Assembly (NCBI RefSeq): GCF_000283155.1
Contig: NW_004454210.1
Coordinates: forward strand, 7,544,747-7,608,746
Length of the DNA stretch: 64,000 nt
Reading direction: 5' to 3'
Source of the DNA: Ceratotherium simum simum
Lineage: Eukaryota > Chordata > Mammalia > Perissodactyla > Rhinocerotidae
The first letter of the stretch is position 1. Each line of letters opens with the position of its first letter. A model generated the notes under the pieces. The model was not told where the DNA came from and did no database searches. It worked only from the letters and a program-made list of their open reading frames with translations. Positions 23,591 through 35,584 of the stretch are shown in pieces. The position numbers were made by a program, and so were the translations under genes.

Positions 23591-24184
23591 TTTATGTAAA
23601 AGACAGCTAACTAAATGATTATCCCAGACAACAGAAATACAAACCTGAGGCTAGTTCTACATCTGCTAGTTTTTCATGTGGTAACATGCCAGATACGTAC
23701 AAAAAATCTAGCCCATTCACAGATGGGTTGATCCATTTACAAATTGCTGCATAGAAAATAAAAGCTGGTTTGGGGTCTTAACAATAAAATTAGTTTTATA
23801 AATACTTGAATTCTACTTGAAACATAAGTTTGAAGAGAAATCACGTTAATGAAAGTTACTTTCTTAATGCTATGGAAGTTTTGTGTTCATTATATTTCAA
23901 ATCATTGCCAATTAATGCAATAATGAGAATGGTGTTACTTTTAACTGACTTTACTGTTCTGTAACCACTGAAAAGCATTTTTAAGTTTTTAATTATTTTT
24001 TTAAAGCACTGACTAGGCCAAGCTGATACTGTGGAAATGTGTTCTACTTGGTGAGAAAGGGGAGGAAAGAAGGGCGGAGGAGAGTGAGTGCCTAATCAAA
24101 TTGTACATCCTGCCACGGGGGAGATTGAGGAATGATTGGCAAAGCTCTGTGGGTTGAGGAATGTCTGTACAAAGCATGTATGAT

Positions 24185-24186
<2 letters not shown>

Positions 24187-24225
<39 letters not shown>
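24187..24225 (+). repeat. (AT)n microsatellite
   Basis: About 39 bases of perfect AT/TA alternation, followed by a GA-rich patch. It accounts for the Ile-Tyr frames on both strands here. It is likely polymorphic. Confidence 0.95.
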
Positions 24226-24230
<5 letters not shown>

Positions 24231-24611
24231 AGAGAGAAAGAAGAAAATGGTAGAGATGCTGATACAGGTAGTCCTGATTGGCATAGAGATGTGGGTATAT
24301 ATGAGCATTTGTAGAAAGATTTCAGAGTTCTTTCACAGTTTTCCCAACGCTTTTGCATAATATTCAAGGAACAGTTAGTGAGCTTTTCCTGCGTGTGAGG
24401 TGTAAAGTCTACAGGGAGGACTTAGGGAAAGACCCTCAAGTGGCTCACATCCCAGTTACTGGTAGGTAACATCACCTATATCTGTCCTATGGAATCCAAG
24501 TGAAATGTATGCTGTGCTCAGTGTGATAATATGTTGCAGATAAATTTGTAGTGGAAAAGTTAAGATTGGAAACTCAGTTTAATTTACCCTTTATAAGAGG
24601 GATACTTGGGG

Positions 24612-24870
24612 GAAGCAATTAAGAGCACAAAGTCTAGAATCAAATTTCCTGGGTCCAAATTCCAGTTGTATTGCTTACTAGCTATGTAATTCTAGGCAAG
24701 TAATCTAACCTCTCTGTGCCTTAGTTTCCTCATCTGTAAAATGGGGGTGGTAATATACCTACCTGAGAGGGTGATTATAAGAATTAAATGAGTAAATAAT
24801 ATATGTAAGGCACTTCGAAGAGATCTTGGCACATAGTAAGCACTACATGTGTTTCCTATTACTATTTTTA
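24612..24870 (+). mobile_element. MIR SINE, nearly full length
   Basis: AATTAAGAGCACAAAGTCTAG, CTTACTAGCTATGTAATTC, CTCTGTGCCTTAGTTTCCTC and CTTGGCACATAGTAAGCAC follow the full MIR order. Confidence 0.8.
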
Positions 24871-26140
24871 GTTTATTTAAATTTGGAGATCAACTTAAGG
24901 GGATATTTTGTTCATCCCTAGGTAATGCAACAATATGGTGAGAAAACGGAGATGAGATGGAAGTAGATTTGCAAGGTCATTTGGTCAACTCATTGCCCTA
25001 GAAAAACACAGTGGCATCGTAAGGGATCCTAGTGCATCATTTCTTGGTGAGCCAGAAATTGGTCTTGGCTGGCACCATTCATAAGTTTATGTTCTGGCAT
25101 GGTACCCACACCTTTACCCCTACATGGTCTGACACCCTAGAGAGCAGTGGATAAATGCCATTACCCAGGCCAACCAAACCAGTTAGGAGCCATGTTAGGA
25201 AAAATTAATAAAAAAAAAGAAAACCTGAAGGAGGAGATCTGAAAATAGAACTTTCAACCTTGACAGCCTTCTAGAGTAAGTGAGTTCCATGGCTGGAAGC
25301 CATTACTCCATCTGTCCGATAAGTCATTCAAAAAAGTTCACCATCTTCGAGACTTCAAAGATGAATGCCTGTCAGCCCGAATAGCCCCAGCTGTGTGCAG
25401 AAGTCCCTAGTCCCTTACTTCCCTTCTTGGCTAAGACGCCCCTTCTGAAAAGTCATCCCAGGAAGTCACTTAACCACTCAGTTTCCTTATCTTTGAAAAG
25501 GAGAACCATTTGGTGACTTTTGTGCCTACTTATCTCCCTAGGGAATTTATGGTATATGTGTAGCTAAGACTCCTATCTAAAGTGTCCAGTGTTGCAGAGA
25601 CTATCAAAATATGCCTGGTTAATTCACTTTGGATTCATTGATGTTTCAGGAATTTGAATAACTGGATAATGTGGAGGTGGGCTTAGGTCTGGGCCCTATC
25701 TTTCATGTCTCTGGAAATCTGGCGGTTTAGACAAGAAAGAAAATCGTAAACATACCCTTTCTAAAAGATACTCTTCTCAACTATTACTACTATCTTCTTG
25801 TTCATGGACCTATTCATGGCATATTATTTCTCATTCATATATTGAAATTATTTCTTTCATCTGCTCTACCCACTGTGCACAGTAAGTAATAAGTGATGCT
25901 GCCACTGAATGTGGTGCTGCTTGGAAACTACCTGATGGTCAACCAAGTCTTCCAAGTTGTGCAGCCATGGGATGTGTTAAGAGGCATCCACCCACGCCTT
26001 CTTGACCACTTCAATTGGAGGAGAGCTTAGCCAGAATTAGAGGATTTAAAGCATTCAAAGAAAGTTAAAGCCAAAGAAGCACAGAAATGGGATCATCTTA
26101 GTGGTCTGCTTATTGACTTTATCTATTTACTTCCTGTTTG
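24870..26140. other. Unique stretch, nothing recognised
   Basis: I see no transposon that I can name and no open frame of interest in this 1.3 kb. Confidence 0.4.
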
Positions 26141-26146
26141 ATCAAA

Positions 26147-26349
26147 CAGTGCTCAGGTTGACAGTGACTCTGACTTTATCATGCATCAGAGTCACCTGGA
26201 GAGTTGCTAAAATATGGGTTGCTGGGCCCACTCCCATAATTTTGGATTCAGTAGGACTGGGAAGCGGCCAAAAAACTTGCCTGCTTCCTACAGATTCACA
26301 AGAGATACTGATGCTGCTGGTCCGGGGATGACACTTTGAGAACCACTGG
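26147..26349 (-). mobile_element. MER5A hAT MITE
   Basis: The right end, ACACTTTGAGAACCACTGGG, is the MER5 terminal repeat. Upstream GCATCAGAGTCACCTGGAGAG and TTGCTGGGCCCACTCCC are MER5A body phrases in reverse. Two mirror-image frames here are shadows of the element. Confidence 0.8.
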
Positions 26350-26694
26350 GTTGAAAAGTACATTCTTACAGGTGAAAATCTTGTATTTCATGTCTAGTTA
26401 TGGTGACCAGCTGTCGTGGTCTTCTTGGGGTTGAAGGGTTTCCTTGGATGTAGGACTTTTCAGTGCTAAAACTGGAATAGTCCTGAGCAAACCAAGATGG
26501 TCGATCACCCTAAGAATAGAAGAGATGGTGACATTCTTAATCTTTTTAAAGTTTGGACTAATTCAGCATGCTAACTAGTTAGTTAAGAATTTACTAAGTC
26601 CCAAAGACCATATATGGGTATATTAGACAAATTAAGACAAATTAAAAAGAACAATTCTAGTTCTTGTCCTCAAAGAATTTCCAAGCTGAGTTAG

Positions 26695-26860
26695 CCTTCT
26701 AGCCATTCATTCATTTATTGATTCAACAGATTTTTATTGACTGCCTACCCATGCTAGGCATTGGGGGGTACATCAGTGAATAAGATGGACGTGCAACCTG
26801 TCCTCATGGAGCTGACTGTCAAAAGGAAGACATTGAACCTGGGTGAACAAAGGTGAAATG
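26695..26860 (-). mobile_element. L2 3' end
   Basis: CATTCATTCATTTATTGATTC, GCTAGGCATTGGGGGGTAC and GTCCTCATGGAGCTGACTG are the antisense L2 3' end. Confidence 0.7.
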
Positions 26861-27049
26861 GAGATAATTCTCACTTGGAAGTGGAGTTATGAGGCTTAAT
26901 TGAGTTAATGTCTGGAAACCCTACAAAAGGGAACAGTATGTTACAATCACTATGATCATATGACCAGAATCTTCTGAAAAGTCCTGATTTATGAGATCAT
27001 ATTTCCCAGTTTTTGGATGAGGGAAAAAATATAGCTATAAAGTTGGAAG

Positions 27050-27200
27050 CCAGGAGAACTAAGGCTTAGTTCTGGTTTGGCTACTAACTTCTGTTTGACC
27101 TTGAAGGAGTCATTAATGTCTTTATTCCTCAATTTCCTCACACTATCACTGTAATGGTCAAATGAGATATTATTATGGAAACGCTTTCAACATCAGCAAA
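27050..27200 (+). mobile_element. MIR SINE, diverged
   Basis: GTTTGGCTACTAACTTCTG, CTCAATTTCCTCACACTATC and AATGGTCAAATGAGATATTA follow MIR order. Confidence 0.5.
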
Positions 27201-27386
27201 CGGATTTATTTGGAAGGCAAGTTATTTGGAAAGGTATCACATGATTCTAACATCACAAAATTCCCTTCTGCAATAAAAGTATTCAAATCAGAACAATTTC
27301 TGTGACCTGTGGTTCTTTTATGAAAATGTTTTGAAAAAAATAAAGAGCCTAGGTGAGTATAAAGTTTTCATTTTAAAGGCAAGAGC

Positions 27387-27623
27387 GGGGCCAGCCCCGT
27401 GGCTTAGTGGTTAAGTGCGCGCGCTCTGCTGCTGGCGACCCGGGTTTGGATCGGGGCACGCACGGACGTACCACTTGTCAGACCATGCTGAAGCAGCGTC
27501 CCACACACAGCAACTAGAAGGATGTGCAACTATGACGTACAACTATCTACTGGGGCTTTGGGGAGAAAAAGGGCGGGGGGGAAGAATGAAAGTAGATTTA
27601 AAAAAATAAATAAATAAATAAAT
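27387..27623 (+). mobile_element. Equine ERE1 SINE
   Basis: A sense copy from GGGGCCAGCCCCGTGGCTTAG to a (AAAT)n tail. The target duplication AAAGGCAAGAGC is exact at 27375-27386 and 27624-27635. A G-rich insertion (AAAGGGCGGGGGGG) sits before the tail. Confidence 0.95.
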
Positions 27624-28015
27624 AAAGGCAAGAGCTTCCATGATTTAGGGTGAGAGATTTCTGAGGACAAATGGAAAGTTCTTTGAAGACTTGGAATTTA
27701 AATTTGCACCACTCTATTTGAATTCAAATTTCTAAGACCAAAGATTTTAACGAATACCTAAATAGCATTAGGAAAAAAAATGCACATCTAATTGTTGTCT
27801 ACATGTTTTCATCTTTTAGAAAAAAGTCATTTTTGTAAAATTGAAAGCTATTTAATTTTTTTTTAAGGCTTCCTTTTTTCTTCACTGGGTGTATGTATAT
27901 GCAGGCATCCTAGGGACATAAGATATATATCTGAATCATGTCATCCCCTGCTGTCAACAATTGAGTAGTTTCCCATAGCCCTTAGATTAAGGATCAAATA
28001 ACCCTAGGCTAATAA

Positions 28016-28150
28016 TATTTCTCAACTCTGGCTGTTTTACCTGGGAGACTTTTAAAAAATACCTATATCTAGTCCCTTTTCCTCCAACTGAATTAGAATC
28101 TATGTGGGTGGGGCCTGGATACTCAATTTTGTAAAAGCCATGTGGTCTGG
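28016..28150 (+). mobile_element. MER5A-like fragment
   Basis: TCTCAACTCTGGCTGTTTTACC, GGTGGGGCCTGGATACTCA and AAAAGCC resemble the MER5A body in sense orientation. Confidence 0.5.
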
Positions 28151-28229
28151 CGCTTGTTGCCTCTCCAGTCAATTCTGCCTCAGCAGTCCCCTCCCTGGCT
28201 CTGCTCAGTCTCACTGGCCTAGTCCTTGA

Positions 28230-28556
28230 TACTGGACACAGTTCAGGGCATTTGCACATGCTGTTCCCCCTCTTGGCTTAAGCATTCCTTTCCTGACCTC
28301 CCAGACTATACCAAATTGCTCCAGTGCACACTCTCCTAGCACGAGACTTGGGCCTCCTTAGCACATCTCACAGCTGCACTGCACATTTATTTGTGAGACC
28401 CTTGGATTAATGTCTGCCTCCCCACTGGGCTGTGAGTTCCTTGAGATCAGAGGCCAGTTGGATTCTGCTCACTGTTGTGTCTTCCCCAGCTCCAGAGAAG
28501 GGCCTGACACATAAGAGGTGCTCAATACTTATATCAAATGTGGGAAATGAATGACA
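28230..28556 (+). mobile_element. L2 LINE 3' end
   Basis: CATTTGCACATGCTGTTCCC, GCCTCCCCACTGGGCTGTGAG and GAAGGGCCTGACACATAAG match the L2 3' end order. Confidence 0.7.
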
Positions 28557-28559
28557 GAT

Positions 28560-29970
28560 GGAAGATGATCTAATATCTTCTGTCACAGCTTTTAAGAGAT
28601 CAAAAAAATGTATATTTTTAAAAAGTCATGTGTAAATCTAAGGAAGAATTTTCACAAAACATTGAATCCCATTTAATCTTAGCTAAAGCTCCTCCAGCCG
28701 AGCTCCAAAGACAAACATCATTTGGAAAATAAAATTACAGAACTAATATAACGAGCCATATCCTGTTGAGAGTTATTTTGGGAGGTGCCTACAAAAGGAG
28801 GGTTGTATGCTGCCTTCTCAGTGCCTGGATGGGGAGCCACAGCCCTCCAGAGAGGGATTTTCTAAAAGAAGAGTTAGGCCGAACGGTAACTGCACTACAA
28901 AGCCTGGTTCTGCTCATACCTTGGTTCCACTGGGGCCTCTCTGTTAGCCAGTCAGTTTGTTCATAAATAATATCTGTTCCTAAATCCAGAAACGCAAATG
29001 ACTTCGGTTCACATATTTGTACCTTGAAACATCAGAGAGCTTGAGTCTGCCAGGGTCATCCCCTTCTTTAAGCCAAAGCTGGTAATCTCAAGCAAAGAAG
29101 TTTCCAGACTAAACTGAAATGCACAGTAGATAAAGTTAATTCACAAAACAAAGAATGATCTGTGTAGGGTGTGGTGGGCTCTAGATTTCAGATTCCAGAT
29201 GCATGTAAATTGATGCATTCAGGATATTTGTACTGGAAAGACTGGAAGCAAATAACAAAAGTATTGACAAATTTTAGAGTTATAAATGAGCTCCAGTTCT
29301 CTTTTCTCTGTCCTCAACCACTAATATGCCCCTGCTTGGGAGGTAGAGGGTTCAGGTGGCCTGTGGCACTAAATTGCAATTACAGATCACATTGCCATAT
29401 CCTCATCTTCCACACTGGCACAAAAGTCCATGAGAGCGGGGAGGAACTGGCCTGCCCCGATTGTTATCACTGAGTAAAACCAGCTGTGTTTCCTAGGTCC
29501 AGAGCTACCCAGAACTATGATGTTTGGCTTTAGCATCCTGCCACTCCCTTCCAGAAGGCCTCTCCATCTTCCAAGCCAGCCACAGTGTCCCAGGGCATTG
29601 TACAGCCACTGGGAATGCCCAGGGACCAAACTCAGGCTCCAACCTCTAGGATCCTCATCTCCCTTCAAACATAAAAGAAGGATAATTCTTACCCTGCAGT
29701 GACATTTGGAGAATTCTATAAATAACATATGTCAAATCCCAATCAGTGCCCAGTAAATGTTAATTCCATGTGCGAAATGCTTCCTCCTTGATGTCAAAAC
29801 GTCTAGGGTGTTGGTGCTCTGCTCTCAAGTGGACAGGAAATCGTCTAGGAATCTAAGTTACATGGCAGTGTGAATGATTGAAAATGGATTTCCCTGTCAG
29901 CTTCTCAGTGTAGATAGCTGCGTTAAAACAACAAAAAAAGACATTTAGAGAAGTAAACCCCCAGTGCAGT
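28560..29970. other. Unique stretch, nothing recognised
   Basis: No nameable repeat and no supported exon. Frames at 29171-29473 (+) and 29387-29728 (-) overlap and have no domain. Confidence 0.4.
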
Positions 29971-29974
29971 GTCA

Positions 29975-30242
29975 CAGGGACAGTGTAATGTAGTAAACAT
30001 TGGCCTGGGTCCTAAGGCCAAACTTCCTGGGTTCAGATCCTGCTTCTACTCCTAATTACCAGTGAGAGACCTTAGGCCAGTTATTTAACCTCTCTGTTTT
30101 CCTTATCCCTAAAAAGGGTTTGATGTTAATAGCACCATATCTCATAGGACGGTCGGTAGGCTGACTGAATGAATACACATGACATACTTAGAACAGTGGC
30201 TGGCACATAGGAAGTACTCAGTAAATATTAGTTATTGTCACT
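29975..30242 (+). mobile_element. MIR SINE, nearly full length
   Basis: GTAATGTAGTAAACATTGGC, GGGTTCAGATCCTGCTTC, TTATTTAACCTCTCTGTTTTC and AGTGGCTGGCACATAGGAAG are seen in order. Confidence 0.8.
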
Positions 30243-30322
30243 GATGATGGCATTTCAAGCACAGCTGTGGACAAGGTGGGATTCCTGGGTGGTTGCTTTC
30301 TTGCCAAGTCCAAGCTAAGTAC

Positions 30323-30421
30323 CCACTCACCAGGTGGCCTTGTGCTTACAGGAAACCACTTACCAGGTGGCCTTGTGCTTACAAGAGACCACTCACTAGG
30401 TGACCTTGTGCTTACAGGGAG
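30323..30421 (+). repeat. 33-bp minisatellite, three units
   Basis: Units start at 30323, 30356 and 30389. Each contains CCACTCACCAGGTGGCCTTG or a variant, then TGCTTACAGG. Unit three differs at about four to five positions. Because 33 is a multiple of three, frames stay open through it on both strands, and the - strand peptide repeats STRPPGEW-like 11-mers. I take it as a local duplication, not a gene. Confidence 0.9.
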
Positions 30422-30779
30422 GGAGAACAATCCGCTTTGTTCAGAGTGACAGGAGCACAGATCCAAATTGAACGAGAAGGCCCCCTGCATTTTAACGAGG
30501 GGAAAGTACGTGCCACTTGTATTATTGCCTCCAGAAAAAAGGGAATGAGGGATTATTATACGACCCAGAGATGCCCTTATCTTTTAGTCAAGGTGAATTT
30601 GAGAGGGAACTAGGAAGCCATTTTCCGCAGCTCATCACAACATCAATATGGAGCATTTGTGTCCCACTCTATGCAGAGCAGGGCTCTTCTATATTCTTTA
30701 CCTCTTTTGGTTTGGTTTGAGCTGAGGAGAAGAAATACCACAGAAAGGAGAGATGGCTAAAAGGTAATGGGAGACTGGG

Positions 30780-31000
30780 GGTGTAGGCCTAGCGTTATAC
30801 CCTCCTTCCCTGGGCCTCAGTATCCTCATCCATAAAGTGTGGAAGATGGACTAAATACTCTCCAAGATTCCTCCTAAGAGCAAAAGAAAACTACTCTAAG
30901 ACTTGAAGAGTTTACAGAAAGGGAAATTAAAGCGTAGAGGCATAGGCAATTAAGTGGCTTGTACAGCGTTAAATGACAGAACCATCACTAACTTAACATG
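30780..31000. mobile_element. MIR remnants
   Basis: GGGCCTCAGTATCCTCATCC at 30811 is a sense MIR phrase. TAAAGCGTAGAGGCATAGG downstream resembles an antisense MIR. Both are weak. Confidence 0.4.
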
Positions 31001-31275
31001 TCCAAGACTGAACACCTGATCTTCCCCGACTCAAACCTGCTCCAGCCAGAGCCTTCCACATCCCAATCTCATGCAAATCCATCCTTCCAGTAGGCTAGGC
31101 TTGAAAACCTTGGAGTCGTCCCTAATGCCTTTGTTTCTTCCGTACCTTACATTCAATGCATCAGCAAATCCTGCGGGCTCTGTGTTCAAAACATATCTGG
31201 AATCTGAACACTTCCCACCACCTCCACCACTGCTTCAGTGCCTCCCTCATTGCTCTCCTGTCTGCTGAATTGAGG
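31000..31275 (+). mobile_element. L2 LINE fragment
   Basis: AACCTTGGAGTCGTCCCTAAT, CATCAGCAAATCCTGCGGGC and CTTCCCACCACCTCCACCAC are L2 ORF2 C-terminal phrases. Confidence 0.75.
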
Positions 31276-31334
31276 ACCCTGCTGAAAGCAGGAACGTTCA
31301 TGCTATAGCCTCTTGGAGCAACATGTCCCTCTCG

Positions 31335-33110
31335 TATAAAATACACTTAATTCTGACCTTGTTGTTTTCCTGTTGGGGTAGTTATCTTTTCCTTCTTGAT
31401 TTTGTAGGAGTTGGTTGTACATTCTAGATATTAATCACTGGTTTGTTTTAGACATTGTAAATAGTATCTTTTTCATTCTGTCAGCTGTCTATTAATTTTG
31501 TCTATGGTGCCCTCTTTGAGAAATTCTCTTTGTTAAGGTAATATAATTTACTGCATATTTTTGTCTTAAGATTTGTTCTTTTTATGATTTGTTTAAGAAG
31601 TCTTTCCTTAACTCTAGGTCACAAAATATTCTACTACATGTTTTTCTATTAACTTTCAAATTTTACCATTCGGACTAAGGTTTTTAACCTCTCTATCATC
31701 CAGTTTTATATATGGGTTTAGATAGCAATTTTGCTTAATTTTCTTCCATAAGGTGAGCCAACCCCATCTAGTAAATAATTCATCCCTTGCCCATTGATTT
31801 ATGAATTATATTATACAACCAAATTCTCATACATACATGGGATTGTCTCTGAACTCTGTTTCATTGGCCTATTTGCCAGTTCTTGCACCAATACTACACT
31901 GTTTTTATTACTAAGGCTTTAAAAAAAAATTTTTCCCCCAGCTTTATTAAGGAATAACTGACCAAAAATAGTCTATGTATTTAAAGTATACATTGTGATG
32001 ATTTGATATACATATACATTGTGAAATGATTACCACAATCAAGCTAATTAACACATCCATCACCTCATATAGTTAACTTTTTTCTTGTGATGAGAATGCT
32101 TAGGATCTACTCTCAGCAAATTTCAAGTATACAATACAGTATTATTTATTAACTATAGTTACCATGATGTACATTAGATCCTTATAACTTATTCATTATC
32201 AGGATATCTCTCTGGATAGATGCTTTCCTCATTCCACCCCACCTGGAATCTGAATTCCATGTTGGGCCACCACCCCTCCTTACACACATACACACACACC
32301 TCACCCTGCACCAGCTGTGACACCTGACACTCTGCCACGGGTTCCCATCCCCCAACCACAGAAGCCCACCTTGCTCTGCCCCACCTAATGGCTAAGGACC
32401 AAATTGTGCAGGAAGGGTAGGGAGCAAAGGGAAGAAGAACCTTGCTTAGAGTTTTTTAAAGTTTTATCAACAAAAGTTTCATTTATTCTTGCTGTATTAG
32501 TTTGCTAGGGTTGCCATAACAAAGTACCACAGCCTGGGTGGCTCAAACAACAATTCTACACAATTTCTCATAATTCTAGAGGCTAGAAGTCTGACATCAA
32601 GGTGTCCACAGAATTATCCTAAGGTCTCTCTCCTTGGCTTGTAGATGGCCGTCTTCTCCCAGGGTCTTCACATGGTCTTCCTTCAGTGCATGTCTGTGTC
32701 CTAATTTCATTTTCTTGTAAGGACACCAGTCATATTGGAGTAGGGCGCCCTAATGACCTCATTTTAACTTAATTACCTCTTTAAAGGCCCTATCTCTAAA
32801 TACAGCCACATTCTGAGGTATTGGGGGTTAGGAACTTCAACAATGAATTTTGGGCGAATATCATTCAGCCCATAAAACTTAAGCTAATTCCTAGATATTT
32901 TGTGCTTTTTGATGACTATATTGAATGTTCTTTTATATTTTAATTACATTTTGAGATGATTATTGCTAGTATAGAAAAATGCTATTGATTTTTATATGTT
33001 GACTAGCAATCTTCCAGAACTCGCTTATTAAATTGAATTCTTCGTTGATTGTTTCCTTCATCATCAAACAATGACAGATTTATCTCATTATCTGACATAC
33101 CCTTTCTCAG
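31335..33110 (-). mobile_element. Old L1 in antisense, split by an LTR
   Basis: Reverse ORF2/3' phrases appear on both sides: CTTGATTTTGTAGGAGTTG, CTATTTGCCAGTTCTTGCACC and AGCTTTATTAAGGAATAAC to the left, TTCCTAGATATTTTGTGCTT and GACTAGCAATCTTCCAGAAC to the right. An MLT1-type LTR at 32493-32876 lies between them. The piece 32220-32490 is unassigned. Confidence 0.7.
32493..32876 (-). mobile_element. MLT1-type LTR inserted in L1
   Basis: TTAGTTTGCTAGGGTTGCC, CAAAGTACCACAGCCTGGG, TAAGGACACCAGTCATATTG and CACATTCTGAGGTATTGGGG are the reverse of an MLT1 LTR, the second copy after 8556-9008. Confidence 0.8.
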
Positions 33111-33985
33111 TCAGCTTTATTTCCCAAGAACCGCCATTTCCTATAGGAGTCCTCTTACTTTCTTTATTTAGATTCTCATAGACAACTCTGTATGGTAGAA
33201 TCTAGAGGGAGATACAAGGTCAAGAATGAGATTTTTTTCTTTTTTAAGATGGAAGAGACTTAAATGGCCAAAGGCAAAAAGCACTTGGTAAGAAAGAAAT
33301 TGAAGATAGAAGAGAGAAAGGGGTACATAGGAAACATGGAAGGGGATTTTAGCAGAGATGGCAGGATTAGCCTTGGATAGGAAAAGAGGAGAAGGCAAAG
33401 GTAGGTGGGGATGTGGAAAAGATGGTAGGTTAGGGATGCAGAGATAGGTTGCAGGATCTCCTCTCTGATGGCTTTACCTGTAAAGTCACCTATTTTAAGA
33501 CATAAGGGTATTGGGCGGCATGAAGTTGGAGTTTGGATGGAAGGCTGAAGAACTATAAAAGTTTGTTGTAATCCATTGTTTTTTCTTCATCTTACCATAA
33601 TTTGTTATACATGTGTAACTTAGAGAATAAACCACTCCCTGCTCTTACCCCCATGAAAATTGAGAACAAGAGCTCCTGGCTAAGAATTTAGTCAAATCCC
33701 TTCCAGAAAGTTCAGGAGGTAAGAAAGCATCCATTAAGAGGTTCATGGCTCCTTTCTTATTCATAGTAGCTTGTACTGCCTCTGAGAATTCATGTCTGTC
33801 TGTGAGAGGAGAATGTTAAGTATGTGTATGTCTGTATCTAGCAGATCCAAAAGTCACGCACTGAAATTGTCAGGATAATGATTATTCATACTGCATCTAC
33901 AGCGATGGGAAAACCTAAAAGTCAACTCAGCTTAGAGAGACGATGCCCATGCCAATATCCATACCCTACACCTTGGGCCCCAGAA
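33110..33985. other. Unique stretch, nothing recognised
   Basis: A-rich purine sequence around 33210-33420 gives a Phe/Leu-rich antisense frame. I see no gene or named repeat. Confidence 0.35.
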
Positions 33986-34225
33986 TGAGATACAGGGAAC
34001 AGATCACATGCCCCAGGTAGCTACGGGTCCAAGGAGGACGAGAGACACAAGAAATACAATTGAATCCAACTTGGGTCTCAGATCCCAGAGCCAAAGGCCA
34101 ACTTAGCTCAGTCAAGTCAACCTGTAGACCTATAAACATGAGAATAGAGGATTGTTCTTTTAAGCAACTGAGCTTCAGGATAATTTGAGACAGTATAACT
34201 GTGGCGGTAGCTAACTGACACACCA
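33985..34225 (+). mobile_element. Possible MLT1 3' remnant
   Basis: The end TGGCGGTAGCTAACTGACAC with TTTTAAGCAACTGAGCTTC resembles the 3' side of old MLT1 LTRs. Weak. Confidence 0.35.
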
Positions 34226-34337
34226 CTTTATGTCAGAGGAATCTAACTTTAGAAAAGGAGAAGGGTAGAGGCTGACACTTTTGAGATATATAAGCAGTAG
34301 CTGTCTCTATTTTATCTGGTAAGCTGTACTGATTGAC

Positions 34338-34455
34338 TCCTTCATTCATTCAAAAGATATCTAATGAGCACTTACTATATTTTAGACACTGGGGACAAAA
34401 CAGTGAATAAAACAGATGGAAATCCCTGCCCCATGGAACTTAAATTCCAGTACGT
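34338..34455 (-). mobile_element. L2 3' end
   Basis: CCTTCATTCATTCAAAAGATA, ACTGGGGACAAAACAGTG and TCCCTGCCCCATGGAAC are antisense L2 phrases. Confidence 0.65.
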
Positions 34456-34529
34456 GAGATATATTTGCTACAGGCTGAGGTGTATTTGCTACAGAACTTA
34501 AATCCCAGTATGTGAAGTGTATTTGCTAC
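34438..34529 (+). repeat. Partial tandem duplication
   Basis: AACTTAAATTCCAGTACGTG followed by ATATTTGCTACAG recurs as AACTTAAATCCCAGTATGTG and GTATTTGCTACC about 57 bases on, with a third partial copy (GTATTTGCTACAG) between. It overlaps the right end of an L2 fragment. Confidence 0.75.
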
Positions 34530-34679
34530 CTTTCCAGTGAGCAGAGAAAATGGTGTTAGACTGTCTTAACCTTGGTGCAGCTGGCTCACTTACATTTGTT
34601 TAGCTACTACAACACAGGCTTTTAGCCATTCATGTAACCCAAGTTAGTTCCCTTCTCTACTTCCCTTTTGAAAGGAGTG

Positions 34680-34880
34680 ACTTGCCCTGAGTTCCTACTA
34701 TTTGACAAGCACTAAAACTACATTATTTTTAATCATTACAAACCCTATAGAGTGGTTAACAGTATTCCTATTATATACAAGAGGAAGCTGACGTGAGAAA
34801 GGTGATGTAATTTGCCCACAGTCACGCAGCTGGGAAAGACCTTGGATCTGAACCAGTTGTGTACAGCTACAGAGCCCTGT
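34680..34880 (-). mobile_element. MIR SINE
   Basis: TTGCCCACAGTCACGCAGC, TGGATCTGAACCAG and upstream AATCATTACAAACCCTATAG are antisense MIR phrases. Confidence 0.65.
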
Positions 34881-35584
34881 TTTGATGAGCCATAAGAGCT
34901 CCCATAAGCTTGGCATTGCTCTAGAAGGTTCTAGATTAAAAGAAAATATTCCTAATGTCAGCTAACTTCACGGTGCAATGAAAATGGTGGTGTCTAGGAA
35001 TACCTCTATGACTTCATCTTTTCCTACTAAATAATTTCTTTTTTTTTCTGATTCATATTCCATGAGCACACGTGGTTTAAGCCAACTAGAAATTCTTCAA
35101 GTGGCTACACATCTCAGAACATATAATCTTGGTTAGCTCTTAAAATTTCTTGTCCAAAATCTAATCCCAAATCCCACTCCAAAAAAAAAAAAAAATCCAG
35201 CAGGAAACAACTGTTTGCCTTGGAAGAATAATCTTAGAAATCAATATAAATAGTCAAAAGTTAAAGATGTTGGCTCCACTGGCCAAATTTGGAACAATTT
35301 TAGCACTAAAAATAATGATAATAAAAAATTATAACATTGAACAAGACAACAAAAAAAGGAATCTAGAATTCAGAGTTAAACAAAAGGTAGGATGGGGCAC
35401 TTTTTTTTTCTCCAAATAAATTACAGCTAATAAATGTAGAAGGAATGATATAATCAGAAAATGACCATTTTGTAACCGCTGATGTAATTAATAAATGCTT
35501 TAAGCAAGAATCATCAATAGTTACTAAACCATTGGGTGAAAGATTGTTGGGGAACAGAGTATTTCCCAGTCTCAAAGTATTACC

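Noticed and set aside
24092..24367. Ile-Tyr repeat frames
   Set aside because: They are translations of the AT microsatellite at 24187-24225.
30323..30421. Short direct repeats as a CRISPR array
   Set aside because: Units are tandem with no unique spacers, and the genome is mammalian.
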